Counted from the first letter of the stretch, positions 20,272 through 31,025 are shown. The stretch is 64,000 bases of DNA from CAWCKS01 sp963796195 (GCA_963796195.1 CAWCKS010000002.1:372001-436000); one strand, 5' to 3'. The notes: generated from the sequence alone by a model not told the origin. Translations and numbers: made by a program.

Positions 20272-20354
20272 CGTCATTGCGAGGCGCCTTTGCGCCGAAG
20301 CAATCCAGTTCTTTCTTGTCGCCCCTGGTTTGCTTCGCTTCGCTCGCAATGACG
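20272..20354. repeat. Dispersed palindromic element, family A (copy 2)
   Basis: The arms CGTCATTGCGAGG and CGCTCGCAATGACG pair, with the internal GAAGCAATCCAG. It lies in the short convergent gap between the L,D-transpeptidase and the SNase-like gene, filling nearly all of it, and may act as a bidirectional transcript end. Confidence 0.78.
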
Positions 20355-20358
20355 AAGA

Positions 20359-20940
20359 TTAATTGCACCAACTCTCGCGGTGGCCGCCGTCATAGGGCCG
20401 GCCGTAACCCCCGGCCAACAGCGCGGCCGACACATTCGCTGTTCGACTCGTTGCGACGTTGGCGTCGATACGGCCGGGATATTTGTCGGGGCCGATGTTG
20501 GTGATCGTCACGCCGCCTTCATTGAGCAGCCTGTCGAGCGCGTCGGCCGCAGCTTCAGCGCGGCGAAACTCGTCGGCGCAGCGCGCGTGCAATTCGGGCG
20601 CATCGATGCCGCGCAGTCGCACGCGGGTGATCATTGTCGTGCCCGACGATAGCGCGACGCGCGCTTCAAAGGTGTCACCGTCGATGGTGCGCAACACCGT
20701 CACGGGTCGAGGGACGTCCGGATTGCGGGCATTGCGCCAGAAGGTATCGTTGCCGGATGGTCTGGCCGGCATGTGAATTGGCGGTAGATGCGGGATCCAG
20801 CTGCGCCAGTAGCGATTGCCCGCGATCGTGCCGATGGCGACGCCGATGATGAACACCCACGGCAAAACCGGCCCGATCCGCGCACGGCGACCGTTGCGTG
20901 TCAAAGGCGGCGTATCAATCCGCGGGTGAAACATGCCCAT
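20359..20940 (-). CDS. Thermonuclease (SNase)-like protein, membrane-anchored
   Basis: A 193-residue protein with an N-terminal membrane segment (about residues 26-42, LPWVFIIGVAIGTIAGN) followed by an SNase-like OB fold. TVLRTIDGDTFEARV and VRLRGIDAPEL match the staphylococcal nuclease metal-site region, and the catalytic arginine and aspartate positions are present (RLRGIDAPE). The C-terminal part is shorter than in secreted nucleases and ends YGRPYDGGHRESWC. Nuclease activity is likely but not certain; substrates would be extracytoplasmic nucleic acids. Confidence 0.8.
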   Translation of the reverse strand: MGMFHPRIDTPPLTRNGRRARIGPVLPWVFIIGVAIGTIAGNRYWRSWIPHLPPIHMPARPSGNDTFWRNARNPDVPRPVTVLRTIDGDTFEARVALSSGTTMITRVRLRGIDAPELHARCADEFRRAEAAADALDRLLNEGGVTITNIGPDKYPGRIDANVATSRTANVSAALLAGGYGRPYDGGHRESWCN

Positions 20941-21003
20941 CAGACAATTTCGACGACGTCAAACCAATTTGCGCAAGCGGGCAATTGGCTTCAGGGTGCC
21001 ACC

Positions 21004-21288
21004 TCAAAAATCCGAAGCGATGCCCTTGTTCTCCCAATCGCCGTAGCGGGTGGGCTCCGGTCCTTTCGGACCATGATGTTCGCGCGGCCGGTTCTTTGCG
21101 GCCTCGGCCGCGAGTCGATCCGCCTCAGCGCGGCGTGCCGCAGCTTCGGCCAGCGCGCGCTGCGCCGCCGGCGACAACGGCGGCCGCGGCGTTGCGTCGG
21201 CGCCCGGCGGTTTCGCCTGAGACGAGGATGGCTCGGTCTTGTCGCTCAAGGTTTGATCTCGCGATCGGACACTCGCTATGATTAGCAC
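21004..21288 (-). CDS. DUF1674 / SdhAF4-like succinate dehydrogenase assembly protein
   Basis: A small protein (94 residues from the first start; about 80 if a TTG at the LSDKTEP position is used). The Ala/Arg/Glu-rich middle is low complexity, but the C-terminal block GPEPTRYGDWENKGIASDF is the signature of DUF1674, the family of mitochondrial SDHAF4, which helps load flavinylated SdhA into complex II. It is divergent from rsmB, a common arrangement in Alphaproteobacteria. Confidence 0.82.
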   Translation of the reverse strand: MLIIASVRSRDQTLSDKTEPSSSQAKPPGADATPRPPLSPAAQRALAEAAARRAEADRLAAEAAKNRPREHHGPKGPEPTRYGDWENKGIASDF

Positions 21289-21420
21289 AGGGCGCTATTG
21301 CGGTGCTGTGCTAGCTGCGCCGTTCTGAAATGCAAAACACGGCACGTCAACGTGTTTTGAGCAGCGTCATCATGGCGTAACAGGATCGCGACTTTTAGAT
21401 TTGGCCAAATCCGTTGTAGA

Positions 21421-22824
21421 ATGGACGCATCCGGCAAATCGTGCAGCGTTGGGCCGGTTCTCCCACCTGTGTTGCATGAGCTGATGCCCGCTTCCCGGTT
21501 TGCCTTCCGCCCGGATATTCAGGGCCTCGCCACGCGCCGCATTGCCGCCGAGATGATCGACGGTGTGCTATCGCGCCGACGTCCGCTGGACGAACAGCTC
21601 GAGGTGCATCAAGGCTTCAAGACGTTGAGCGACCGCGACCGTGCGTTGACGCGGCGGCTCTGCGCGACCGTGCTGCGCCGGCTCGGCACGCTGCGCGCGC
21701 TGCTCAACCGCATGCTTGAACGCGGCGTGCCGCATGACTCGCAACGCACCGAGACCGCGCTGCTGATTGGCGCTGCGCAAATTCTCTGGATGGACGTGCC
21801 CGATCACGCCGCCGTCGACCTGTCGGTCCGCCTCGTGCAGAGCGACCGGCGCGGCGCAAAGTACGCCGGCCTCGTCAACGCCGTGCTGCGCCGCTGCACG
21901 CGCGAGGGGGCGCCGCTGCTTGCCGAGCTCGCCGCGCAGACGCCGGACATTCCGGCGTGGCTGATGAAACGCTGGGTCGCCAACTATGGCGAGAGCGTCG
22001 CCAGACAAATCGCCGCGGCGCTGGCGCACGAGCCCACGCTCGACATCACCGTGAAAGGCGACGCGACTGATTGGGCGGCGCGGCTGCATGGCGAGGTGTT
22101 GCCAACCGGCAGCGTGCGCACCTTGTTGCACGGGCCGGTCACGCTACTGCCCGGCTTCAACGAAGGCCAATGGTGGGTCCAGGACGCCGCCGCGGCCCTG
22201 CCCGCGCGGCTGTTCGGCGACGTCAAAGGCAAAAAAATCGCCGATCTCTGCGCGGCTCCAGGCGGCAAGACTGCGCAGCTCGCGCTCGCCGGTGCCGAGG
22301 TCACTGCAATCGACCGCTCGCCGGCGCGTGCTGCGCGCCTGCGCGACAATCTCGCGCGGCTTGGCCTCACCGCCGAGGTGGTGGTCGCCGACGCCAACAC
22401 CTGGTCAGACGATAACAACGCGAGCTTCGACGGCGTGCTGGTCGACGCTCCCTGTACCGCGACGGGCACTATCCGCCGCCATCCCGACATCGCCTGGCTG
22501 AAATCCGAAGCCGATGTCGCAACGCTTGCCAGTGCACAGCGCAAACTGCTGCGCCGGGCCGTCGCCCTGCTCAAGCCGGCTGGAACACTGCTTTACTGCT
22601 CCTGTTCGCTCGAACCGGAGGAGGGCGAGCAGGCGATCGATGAGCTCCTGGCGAACGAACCCGGCCTGCGCCGGGCACCGCTGGCCGCGAGCGAAGTCGG
22701 CGGGCTCAAGGAGCTGATTTCGCCATCAGGCGATCTGCGGACCCTACCCTGCCACCTGCCATCAGCCGATCCGAGGCTCGCCGGATTGGACGGCTTCTAT
22801 GCCGCACGGCTAGTAAAGCCCTGA
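21421..22824 (+). CDS. rsmB: 16S rRNA (cytosine-967 C5)-methyltransferase
   Basis: Up to 467 residues; the start at 21484 (MPASRFAFRP) is also plausible. An N-terminal NusB-like domain (about residues 40-165, with RALTRRLCATVLRRLG) precedes the RsmB/Nop2 methyltransferase domain. SAM motif I is KIADLCAAPGGKTAQLALAG, the PCTATGTIRRHPD segment holds the release cysteine, and LLYCSCSLEPEEGE holds the catalytic cysteine. It modifies 16S rRNA. The next gene, heparinase-like, follows on the same strand. Confidence 0.94.
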   Translation: MDASGKSCSVGPVLPPVLHELMPASRFAFRPDIQGLATRRIAAEMIDGVLSRRRPLDEQLEVHQGFKTLSDRDRALTRRLCATVLRRLGTLRALLNRMLERGVPHDSQRTETALLIGAAQILWMDVPDHAAVDLSVRLVQSDRRGAKYAGLVNAVLRRCTREGAPLLAELAAQTPDIPAWLMKRWVANYGESVARQIAAALAHEPTLDITVKGDATDWAARLHGEVLPTGSVRTLLHGPVTLLPGFNEGQWWVQDAAAALPARLFGDVKGKKIADLCAAPGGKTAQLALAGAEVTAIDRSPARAARLRDNLARLGLTAEVVVADANTWSDDNNASFDGVLVDAPCTATGTIRRHPDIAWLKSEADVATLASAQRKLLRRAVALLKPAGTLLYCSCSLEPEEGEQAIDELLANEPGLRRAPLAASEVGGLKELISPSGDLRTLPCHLPSADPRLAGLDGFYAARLVKP

Positions 22825-22942
22825 GCTTTCAGCGATTCGCAGCCGATCGGCGATTTGGCCGGGCGGCGGGGCTCGGCTATTGTGCAGGACCTCCTCGCTA
22901 AGCGAATTGCTTGAGAGCCTCGCGGAGACCCTTAAATTCCAG

Positions 22943-24704
22943 ATGGCAAGCCTGTCGGTCGCCAACACCAGACGCATCCTGACGCTGCTGGTCCTGCGCG
23001 CGAGCCGGGGCTTCGTGGCGCGTTTGAGCTGGAACTGGCTCACCTTGTGGAAGGCGTGGCCGGGCCGCACCGACCAGCTCACCATCGCGCCGCAGGAGCT
23101 GCGCACCGCGGATGCGACGCGGGCCGCCGAGATCTATGCCGGCCGGTTCGTGTTCGCCGGCAAGATCGTCACCGCCCACGGGCGTTCGATCTTCGCCATG
23201 GAGCCGCCATCGGAGGACTGGCAGGTCGCCCTGCTCGGCTTCGGCTGGCTCCGCCACCTGCGCGCCGCCGACTTCGGCGATCACCCGCGCCAACGCGCAG
23301 TCGCTGGTCGACGAGTGGCTATCGGCGCAAGCGCAGTCGGGCAAGATCGCATCGCGCCCGGACGTGATGGCCCGCCGCATCATCTCGTTCCTGTCGCAGG
23401 CACCGCTCGTGCTCGCCAATGCCGACGGCCGGTTCTATCGCCGCTTGATGCGCAGCCTCGCCCGCGAAATCCGCTACCTGCGCTACACGCGCTTGAGCGT
23501 TCCCGACGGCGTACCGCGCCTCCTGGTGCAGATCGCGCTGTGTTACGCCGCACTCTGCCTCGCCAACCAGTCGCGCCATGTCAAAGGCGCGACGAAGCAC
23601 CTCTCCGACGAATTGCTGCGGCAGATCCTGCCCGATGGCGGCCACATCTCGCGCAATCCGCAGGCGCTGATCGACGTCATGCTCGACCTGTTGCCGCTGC
23701 GGCAGACATTTGCCGCACGCAACATCGCGCCGCCGCCGGCGCTGCTCAACGCGATCGACCGCATCATGCCGATGCTGCGGTTCTTCCGCCACGGTGACGG
23801 CAACTTCGCGCTGTTCAACGGCATGAGCACGACGCCGTCGGATTCGCTGGCAACGCTGCTCGCTTATGACGACGCGCGCGGCGTGCACTTGTCGAGCATG
23901 CCGCACACGGGTTTTCAGCGTCTCGACGGCGGCATCACGACAATCATCATGGATACCGGCAAGCCGCCGCCGGCCAATGTCAGCCAGGATGCCCACGCCG
24001 GTTGCCTGTCGTTCGAGCTATCGGTCGGGCCTTCGCGCATCATTACCAATTGCGGCATGCCGGCGACCGGACGCGACAACTGGCGCGCGTTTGCGCGGGA
24101 GACCGCAGCGCATACCGACCTCGTCTATCGCGAGACGTCGTCGTGCGAGTTCGTGGCGTTGACGGCGATGAAGCGCTTCTTGCAAGGCGCGCCAATCATC
24201 GCCGGCCCGACCCAGGTCGAGGTCTATCGCGAGACCACCGCCGACGGCATCATGATCACCGCCTCCCACAATGGCTATGCGAAGAATTTCGGGCTGATCC
24301 ATCGCCGCTCGATCCTGATGTCGCAGGACGGCACGCGGATCGACGGCGAGGATGCGCTGGAGCCGACCTCGGGCGGCGACGTGCGCGGCGAGGACGATTT
24401 TGTGGTGCGCTTCCACTTGCACCCGAACATCAAGGCGAGCCGGCTCGCCGACGGACGCGCGGTGATGCTGGTGCTGCCGAACCGCGACGTCTGGACGTTC
24501 GAGGCCCTCGACGATCGCGTCGAGCTCGAGGACAGCGTGTTCCTCGCCGGCTCCGATGGCCCACGGCGCACGACCCAGGTCGTGATCAAGGAACGCGCGC
24601 GGCAGGCGCCGCGGGTGCGCTGGAGCATTGCGCGTTCGGCGACCTCGCCCGCCGCAACCTCGGCGCGGCGTAACGCGCGGCGTGAGCCGGAGCTGCCATT
24701 GTAA
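22943..24704 (+). CDS. Heparinase II/III family protein (frameshifted)
   Basis: After correction about 586 residues. An all-alpha toroid N-terminal part (LMRSLAREIRYLRYTRLS, FFRHGDGNFALFNG) is followed by a beta-sandwich typical of heparinase II/III C-terminal domains (DAHAGCLSFELSVG, SHNGYAKNFGLIHRRSI). These are polysaccharide lyases, but this rsmB-purH-linked alphaproteobacterial type has no proven substrate. One extra T at 23273-23274 splits the gene; deletion joins HLRAAD to SAITRANAQSLVDEW. The ATG at 22943 (MASLSVANTRRI) is preferred over an upstream TTG. It precedes purH by 120 bases. Confidence 0.85.
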
Positions 24705-24824
24705 CGAGCGAAAACGACTGCCCACCAGTTCCTGTGGCCAAACATCGTGGGCAAGGGCTAAGCGGTTTCACCGCCGCAAAAAAAGTGCTACCCGGCGCGC
24801 GAAACCTAAGCCCTGGATCCAGCC

Positions 24825-26417
24825 ATGACCGACCATTTGCGCCGCGTCCGCCGCGCTCTGATTTCCGTTTCCGACAAGACCGGACTGATCGAGTTCGCGA
24901 AGGCGCTCGTCGGTCACGGCATCGAGCTGGTCTCGACCGGCGGCACGGCCAAGACGATCGCGGATGCCGGGCTGAAGGTGATCGACGTCTCCGAACTAAC
25001 CGGCTTCCCGGAGATGATGGATGGCCGCGTCAAGACCCTGCATCCCAAGGTGCATGGCGGCCTGCTCGCGATCCGCGACAACGCCGAACATAGCAAGGCT
25101 GCGCAAGCGCACGGCATCGCGCCGATCGATCTGTTGGTCGTGAATCTCTATCCGTTCGAAGCGACGGTCGCGAAGGGCGCCGATTTCGATGATTGCATCG
25201 AGAACATCGACATCGGCGGGCCTGCGATGATCCGCGCCGCGGCGAAGAACCATCACGACGTCGCCGTGATTGTCGATGCCTCGGACTACGCCGCGCTGAC
25301 CGACCAGCTCGCTGCCAACGATGGCGCAACCACGCTGCCGTTTCGCAAGCATCTTGCGGCCAAGGCCTATGGCCGCACCGCCGCCTACGATGCCGCGATT
25401 TCGGGCTGGTTCGCCGATCAGCTGAAGGACAACGCGCCAGGCTACCGCACCTTCGGCGGCAAGCTGAAGCAGTCCTTGCGCTACGGCGAAAACCCGCACC
25501 AGCTCGCGGCGTTCTACGCCGAGGAAAATCCGCGCTTCGGCGTGGCCACCGCGGAGCAGGTGCAGGGCCGCGAGCTGAGCTACATCAACCTGCTCGACGC
25601 CGATGCGGCATTTGAACTCGTCGCCGAGTTCGATCCGAAGAAATCGCCGGCGGTCGCGATCATCAAGCACGCCAATCCGTGTGGCGTCGCCACGGGCGCC
25701 TCATTTCAGGAGGCTTATCTTCGCGCGGTCGCCTGCGATCCGGTGAGCCGGTTCGGCGGCATCATCGCGCTGAACGGCACGCTTGATGCGGCGACCGCGG
25801 AGGAGATCGTCAAGATCGTCACCGACGTGATCGTGGTGCCGGCTGCCACGGACGAAGCGCGCGACATCATTACCAAGCGCCGACTGGCCCGGCTGCTGGT
25901 GACCGGCGGTTTGCCAGACCCCTATGCGCGGCCGTGGACGGTGCGCTCGGTCGCGGGAGGCTTGCTGGTGCAGACGCGCGACGATGCCAATGCCGACAAG
26001 CTCGAGCTCAAGGTGGTCACCAGGAAGCAGCCGACCGCGAAGGAACTCGCCGATCTCCGATTCGCGTTCCGCGTCTGCAAGCATGTGAAGTCGAACACCA
26101 TCGTCTATGCCAAAGACGGCGCCACGGTCGGCATCGGCGCGGGCCAGATGAGCCGGGTCGATTCGGCGCGGATTGCGGCCTGGAAGGCGAAGGAAGCGGC
26201 CGAAGCCGCCGGCCTGAAGGAGCCGATGACCAAGGGCTCGGTGGCGGCGTCCGATGCGTTCTTCCCGTTCGCCGACGGCCTCTTGGCGACCATCGAAGCC
26301 GGCGCCACCGCGGTGATCCAGCCCGGCGGCTCGATGCGCGATGACGAGGTCATCAAGGCCGCCGACGACGCCGGAATCGCCATGGTGTTCTCCGGCGTAC
26401 GGCAATTCAGGCATTAA
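24825..26417 (+). CDS. purH: Bifunctional AICAR formyltransferase / IMP cyclohydrolase
   Basis: An intact 530-residue enzyme for the last two steps of IMP synthesis. The N-terminal MGS-like cyclohydrolase domain begins RRALISVSDKTGLIEFAK and contains STGGTAKTI and GRVKTLHPKVHGG. The C-terminal transformylase domain has SLRYGENPHQLAAFY, the catalytic lysine-histidine pair in AIIKHANPCGVATG, and SDAFFPFADGLL. The C-terminus FSGVRQFRH is typical. Length is normal. Confidence 0.97.
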   Translation: MTDHLRRVRRALISVSDKTGLIEFAKALVGHGIELVSTGGTAKTIADAGLKVIDVSELTGFPEMMDGRVKTLHPKVHGGLLAIRDNAEHSKAAQAHGIAPIDLLVVNLYPFEATVAKGADFDDCIENIDIGGPAMIRAAAKNHHDVAVIVDASDYAALTDQLAANDGATTLPFRKHLAAKAYGRTAAYDAAISGWFADQLKDNAPGYRTFGGKLKQSLRYGENPHQLAAFYAEENPRFGVATAEQVQGRELSYINLLDADAAFELVAEFDPKKSPAVAIIKHANPCGVATGASFQEAYLRAVACDPVSRFGGIIALNGTLDAATAEEIVKIVTDVIVVPAATDEARDIITKRRLARLLVTGGLPDPYARPWTVRSVAGGLLVQTRDDANADKLELKVVTRKQPTAKELADLRFAFRVCKHVKSNTIVYAKDGATVGIGAGQMSRVDSARIAAWKAKEAAEAAGLKEPMTKGSVAASDAFFPFADGLLATIEAGATAVIQPGGSMRDDEVIKAADDAGIAMVFSGVRQFRH

Positions 26418-26501
26418 ATTTTCTATTAGTCCCCAACCCTTCGCGTGGACGGCTTTCTGATTATATGATCGCCTGTTCGTTATCGTGACGTCGGGGTGAT
26501 C

Positions 26502-28251
26502 ATGCCGGGCTGGTTGTTGCGCGCGTCTCGCGTTGTTGTCGCGCTCGCGTTTGTTTGTCTCACGCCAACGCTGTCGCCTGCTCAGGATGCGCGTGGCAAT
26601 TTCGTTGCCGTGCCGCTCGCGCAGGTCCGTCCGGTCATCGCGACCGGCGGCATGGTGGTGGCGCAGGAGAGCCGCGCGGCAAAAATCGGCGCCGACGTTC
26701 TCGCGCATGGCGGCAACGCGGTCGATGCTGCCGTCGCCACCGGCTTTGCGATGGCCGTCACCTATCCTCGTGCCGGCAATTTGGGCGGCGGTGGCTTCAT
26801 GGTGGTTCATCTCGCCGATGGCCGTAACATCGCGATCGACTATCGCGAGACCGCGCCGGCCGCGACCACCCGCGATGTGTTTCCTCGGCAACGACGGCAA
26901 GCCCGACCCGCGCAAGTCACGGTTCACCGGGCTCGGCATCGGCGTGCCTGGCACAGTGGCAGGTCTGTCGCTCGCGCTGGAAAAATACGGCTCGGGAAAG
27001 TTCACGTTAGGCGACCTGCTGACGCCGGCGATCAAGCTCGCGCGTGACGGCATGCCGGTCGAGGACGATGTCGCCGACACGTTTGATATCGCGCAACGGC
27101 TGATGGGGCGGTGGCCGTCGTCGCACAAAATCTTCTTTCATCCGGATGGCACGCCCCTGCACGCAGGCGAGATGATGGTGCAGGGCGATCTCGCTGCGAC
27201 GTTGCAGGCGATCGCTCAGCGCGGTCCGAGAGCCTTCTACGAAGGAGACGTCGCGGAAAAAATCGCCGCTGCGGTCAAAGGCGCCGGTGGGCTGATGACT
27301 GCTGACGACCTAAAAGCCTATCAGCCCGTCATTCGCGAACCGGTGACCGGCACTTATCGCGGCTACGACATCGTCTCGATGCCGCTGCCCTCCTCCGGCG
27401 GCACGGTGCTGATCGAGATGCTCAACATCCTCGAGCACTTTGATCTGAAAGGAATGGGCGCCGACAGTATCGACACCTCACATATCCTGGTCGAGGCGAT
27501 GAAGCGCGGCTATGCCGACCGCGCCCGCTATCTCGGCGATCCCGCAACCGTCGAGGTACCGCTTGAGCGGCTGCTGTCGAAATCCTACGGCGACCTGCTT
27601 TCGAAGACGATCGACTTCAAGCATGCGACGCCAGCGGCCGACGTGGCGGCGCTCGCGGCATTGCCGCGCGAGGGCCAGAACACCACGCATTTCTCGGTGA
27701 TCGACAAGCAGGGCAACGCGGTCAGTGATACCTACAGCCTGAACTTCCCCTACGGTATCGGCCTCGTTGCCGAGGGCACTGGCGTGCTGCTCAACAACAC
27801 GCTTGATGATTTCACCGCCGCGGTCGGTGCTTCCAACTTCTACGGCCTCGTCGGCTTCGAGGCGAACCTGCCGGGGCCGAACAAGCGGCCGCTGTCATCG
27901 ATGACACCGACGATCGTGCTGAAGGACGGCAAGCCGTGGCTTGTCACAGGGTCGCCAGGCGGCAGCTACATCATCACGGCGACAATGCAGGTGATCCTCA
28001 ACGTCGTCGATCACGGCATGAACATCGCTGCGGCTGTCGCAAAGCCGCGGCTGCATCACCAATGGCTGCCGGACGAGGTGCGGGTCGAGCATGGCTTTCC
28101 TCCCGATGTGGCCGAGGGCTTACGCGCACGAGGAGACGCAGTGCGTGAACCGCTTGGCCAAACCTCAGCGAATTCGATTCTGGTGACCGACGAGGGCTTC
28201 GCCGGCGCGGCTGACCCGCGCACGCGCGGCGCGCTGGCGGTGGGATTTTAG
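26502..28251 (+). CDS. ggt: Gamma-glutamyltransferase, periplasmic (frameshifted)
   Basis: After correction about 582 residues, made as a proenzyme with a signal peptide (VVVALAFVCLTPTLSPAQ). It cleaves or transfers the gamma-glutamyl group of glutathione. NTTHFSVIDKQGNAVSDTYS contains the threonine at which autoprocessing occurs and which becomes the nucleophile. PLSSMTPTIV and TGSPGGSYIIT line the active site, and GLGIGVPGTVAG is the conserved large-subunit block. One extra T in 26880-26882 splits the gene after TTRDVF. The ATG at 26502 is chosen; a GTG at 26496 is two codons upstream. Confidence 0.92.
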
Positions 28252-28261
28252 AGCTTCTTGT

Positions 28262-28392
28262 CGTGCCCGCGAACGCGGGGACCCATACTCCGCAGCGGAA
28301 AGTCGGACGACCAGCAAAAGCGACGCGATGCGCGGGAAGTCAGCGTTAACAATCGATGCAGGGGTTATGGGTCCGCGCGTTCGCGGGGACGA
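28262..28392. repeat. Dispersed palindromic element, family D (long copy)
   Basis: The left arm CGTGCCCGCGAACGCGGGGA and the right arm CGCGCGTTCGCGGGGACGAC flank a longer unrelated middle; the inner arms GGGACCCATACTCC and GGTTATGGGTCC also partly match. It sits between ggt and the convergent GST gene. Confidence 0.65.
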
Positions 28393-28400
28393 CCGCTGTG

Positions 28401-29085
28401 TTAGTTTCCTCCGCCCGCCAAGACGTACGGTCCGCCACGCTCGAGCGCCTTCTTGTAAGCGGGACGCGCGTGGATGCGATCGAGAAACGCCATCGCCTTC
28501 GGATGACCGACATCAAGGCCGGCGCGGGTCGCAGCTGCTTCCAGCGGAAAACTCATCTGAATGTCGGCCGCGGTAAATTCCTTGCCGGCAAACCATTCGC
28601 TCTTGCCGAGTTCGCCTTCCCAGAACGCCATGTGCTGCTGCAGCGCCGGATCGACGACGGTCTTGATGACTTGGGCCGCGACGCCCTTGACGACCGGCCG
28701 CATGATCGCCGGCGAGCGTTGCGGCAGCAGCGTGAACAACAGCTTTTGCAGCAGCGGCGGCATCGCCGAGCCCTCGGCATAGTGCAGCCAATAGGTATAG
28801 CGCAGCCGTTCTGGCGTGCCGGCCGGCGGAATCAATCGCCCGCTCCCATAGGTGCCGACGATATATTCGATAATCGCGCCGGATTCGGCGACCGTGTTGC
28901 CGTTGTCGGTGACGACAGGCGATTTGCCGAGCGGATGGATTGCGCGCAGCTCGGCCGGCGCGCGCAAGATCAGCACCGCGCTGATAATATTTGATCTCGT
29001 AGGGCACGCCGAGCTCTTCGAGCAGCCACAGCACACGCTGCGAACGCGAATTGTTCAGGTGATGCACGGTAAGCATTGTTTTCAC
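28401..29085 (-). CDS. Glutathione S-transferase family protein (frameshifted)
   Basis: After correction about 227 residues. A thioredoxin-like N-terminal domain (LTVHHLNNSRSQRVLWLLEE, then the cis-proline KSPVV and TVAESGAIIEYI glutathione-contact blocks) is followed by a helical C-terminal domain (GLDVGHPKAMAFLDRIHARP). NNSRSQR supplies the catalytic serine position. One extra base at 28975-28976 breaks the frame after EIKYYQR; deletion restores VLILRAPAELRAIHPLGKSP. Its substrate is unknown. It is on the same strand as the SDR gene directly upstream and may form a unit with it. Confidence 0.87.
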
Positions 29086-29105
29086 CCCTACCGAAATATC
29101 GCCGC

Positions 29106-29931
29106 CTAGACCGCCAATCCTGTCAGCTTCAAACTCAGCGTCCGCAATTTCTTCCTCGCTGCCGCGTCGTAGGCCTGCGCGTTGGCACGCTGCTCGTGCA
29201 TACCGTTGAAGAACAGGCCGCTGCGGCCTTCCATGTCGTCGCCCATGGCGAGATGCAGGATCGCGGCGCCACCTTCCTCGACCGTCGAGATCGGCGTGTT
29301 GCCGCCAGCGCGCACCATCGTGGTGTTCATGTAGGTCGCCGGGTGCAGCGAGTTCACGGTGACGCCGCTGCCCTTCAGCTCCTCGGCGAGATCGATCGTG
29401 AACATGATCTGCGACAGCTTGCTCTGCGAATAGGCGCGCACGCCGTTGTATTCGCGCTCCAGCATCACGTTGTCGAAATCGAGCGGCGCCTGGCCGAGCG
29501 ACGCGACATTGACGATGCGCGCCGGCGCCGCCGCTTTGATGATCGGCAAGAGCCGATAAGCCAGCACGAAGCCGGCGAGATAGTTCACCGCAAAGCGCAG
29601 CTCATGGCCATCGGCGCTGATGCGGCGCTCCGGCCCATAGTTGCGCGAGCCGATACCGGCATTGCTGATGAAGATGTCGAGTTTCTTGTGATCGGCGCTC
29701 ACGGCGTCGGCGAGCTTGCGCACTTCGGCGAGCGAGGAGAGATCCGCCTGGTAAAATCTCGCAGCGCCCTTTCCGCCGCGCTTGATCTCGTCGACCACGG
29801 CTTGCGCCCGCGCCGCATCGCGGCCGTGGATCAATAAGTTCGCGCCCCGCTGACGCCAGCTGCAGCGCGACGTAACGGCCGACGCCGTCGGTCGAGCCTG
29901 TGATGAAAACCGTTTTGCCAGCGACGTTCAT
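29106..29931 (-). CDS. Short-chain dehydrogenase/reductase (frameshifted)
   Basis: After correction about 274 residues. The cofactor motif ITGSTDGVGRYVA (TGxxxGxG), the NAG motif FISNAGIGSR, and the catalytic YSQSKLSQIMF (YxxxK) preceded by VNVASLGQ are present, so this is a classical-type SDR close to retinol-dehydrogenase-like proteins. NADP preference is suggested by the HGRDAARA segment after the second strand. One extra base in 29845-29848 separates LASAG from ANLLIHGRD. It starts 20 bases upstream of the GST gene. Confidence 0.88.
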
Positions 29932-30019
29932 TGTCAGCGCTCCTGCGGACGATCGATGTGATGCGAGATTTAGGGCGAACCAGCGAAGAGACGAAGACAG
30001 GCGCGGCTTGGGAGTGGTT

Positions 30020-30196
30020 AGTCCACAGAACGGTCTAGTCCGGCTTCGCCCTGTCGGCCGCGACAGCCTTCGCCACGATATGGCTTGCCGAGCCGAAGCT
30101 TGGCTGAGAACCTAGCGTCCGCCTTCGCTAAAGCTACGGCGGACAACCTTCGCACGAAGGCTGGCGTGCCAACCGAAGCTCCGAAGGAGCGAAGGC
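30020..30196. repeat. CTTCGC/GAAGC-rich repeat cluster beside tRNA-Gly
   Basis: Contains GTCCGCCTTCGCTAAAGCTACGGCGGAC (as TCCGCCTTCGC and GCTACGGCGGA arms), GAAGCTCCGAAGGAGCGAAG and several other CTTCG/CGAAG words able to pair. It abuts the 3' end of tRNA-Gly on the minus strand, as a similar region does for tRNA-Thr. No gene is seen in 29932-30196. Confidence 0.45.
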
Positions 30197-30271
<75 letters not shown>

Positions 30272-30442
30272 ATCCGAGCGACGGCCGCGCGAGGCGGCCG
30301 CCATGCGCTTGCTATGCCAAAAGCCCCTCAGCATTGCAACAGCGGAAAACGTCACACAATCTTGCGTCGATTCTCCTGTTTTGCCTGCATTTGTCCGCCA
30401 TTCGTCGCTTCGACCCATGTCAACCGGTCTCCCCGATCCGCC

Positions 30443-30970
30443 ATGCCAGCCACCCCAGCCGATCTCTTCGCATTCCTTGACTGCCTCAGGATCGCCCACG
30501 CGACCGTGAGCCATCCGGCGCTGTTCACGGTTGCCGACTCGCAAAGCCTGCGCGGAACCATTCCCGGCGGGCACACCAAGAACCTGTTCCTCAAGGACAA
30601 GGCCGATGCAATGTTCCTGGTCGTAGCCGACGAGGACGCGATGATCGATCTGAAGAACCTGCACCACAAGATCGGCAGCAAGCGGCTGTCGTTCGGCTCA
30701 GCCGCCCTACTCGAAGAGGCGCTTGGTGTTCCGCCGGGGTCGGTGACCCCGTTCGCAGCAATGAACGACACCGCGGGCCGGGTGAGCGTGATCCTCGACC
30801 AGGCAATGATGGCCCACGAAACCTTGAATTTTCACCCGCTGACCAACACCATGACGACGTCGATCGGCCGGGACGATTTGCCGATCTTTTTGAGCGCAAC
30901 AGGCCATCCGCCATGGGTTCTGGCGGTCTCAGCCGGGCCCGGCGTCGGCCCTCGACCGATTGAAATTTGA
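30443..30970 (+). CDS. Prolyl-tRNA deacylase (YbaK/ProXp family)
   Basis: A 175-residue single-domain trans-editing protein that hydrolyses mischarged Ala- or Cys-tRNA(Pro). The conserved GGHTKNLFLKDK contains the catalytic lysine, and GSKRLSFGSAALLEEALGVPPGSVTPFA matches the substrate pocket region. The ATG at 30443 (MPATPADLF) is chosen because upstream residues are unlike the family and overlap tRNA-flanking DNA. Which aminoacyl-tRNA it edits cannot be decided from the sequence. Confidence 0.88.
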   Translation: MPATPADLFAFLDCLRIAHATVSHPALFTVADSQSLRGTIPGGHTKNLFLKDKADAMFLVVADEDAMIDLKNLHHKIGSKRLSFGSAALLEEALGVPPGSVTPFAAMNDTAGRVSVILDQAMMAHETLNFHPLTNTMTTSIGRDDLPIFLSATGHPPWVLAVSAGPGVGPRPIEI

Positions 30971-31025
30971 CGGAAAACAGCCATTTATGGCGCTGGCCGT
31001 GTTATCAGGGCCAAGAGTAGCCGGC

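Noticed and set aside
24745..24790. Hairpin GCGGTTTCACCGC beside a run of A before purH as a terminator
   Set aside because: On the plus strand the run after the stem is A, not T; read on the minus strand the T run precedes the stem, so neither orientation makes an intrinsic terminator.
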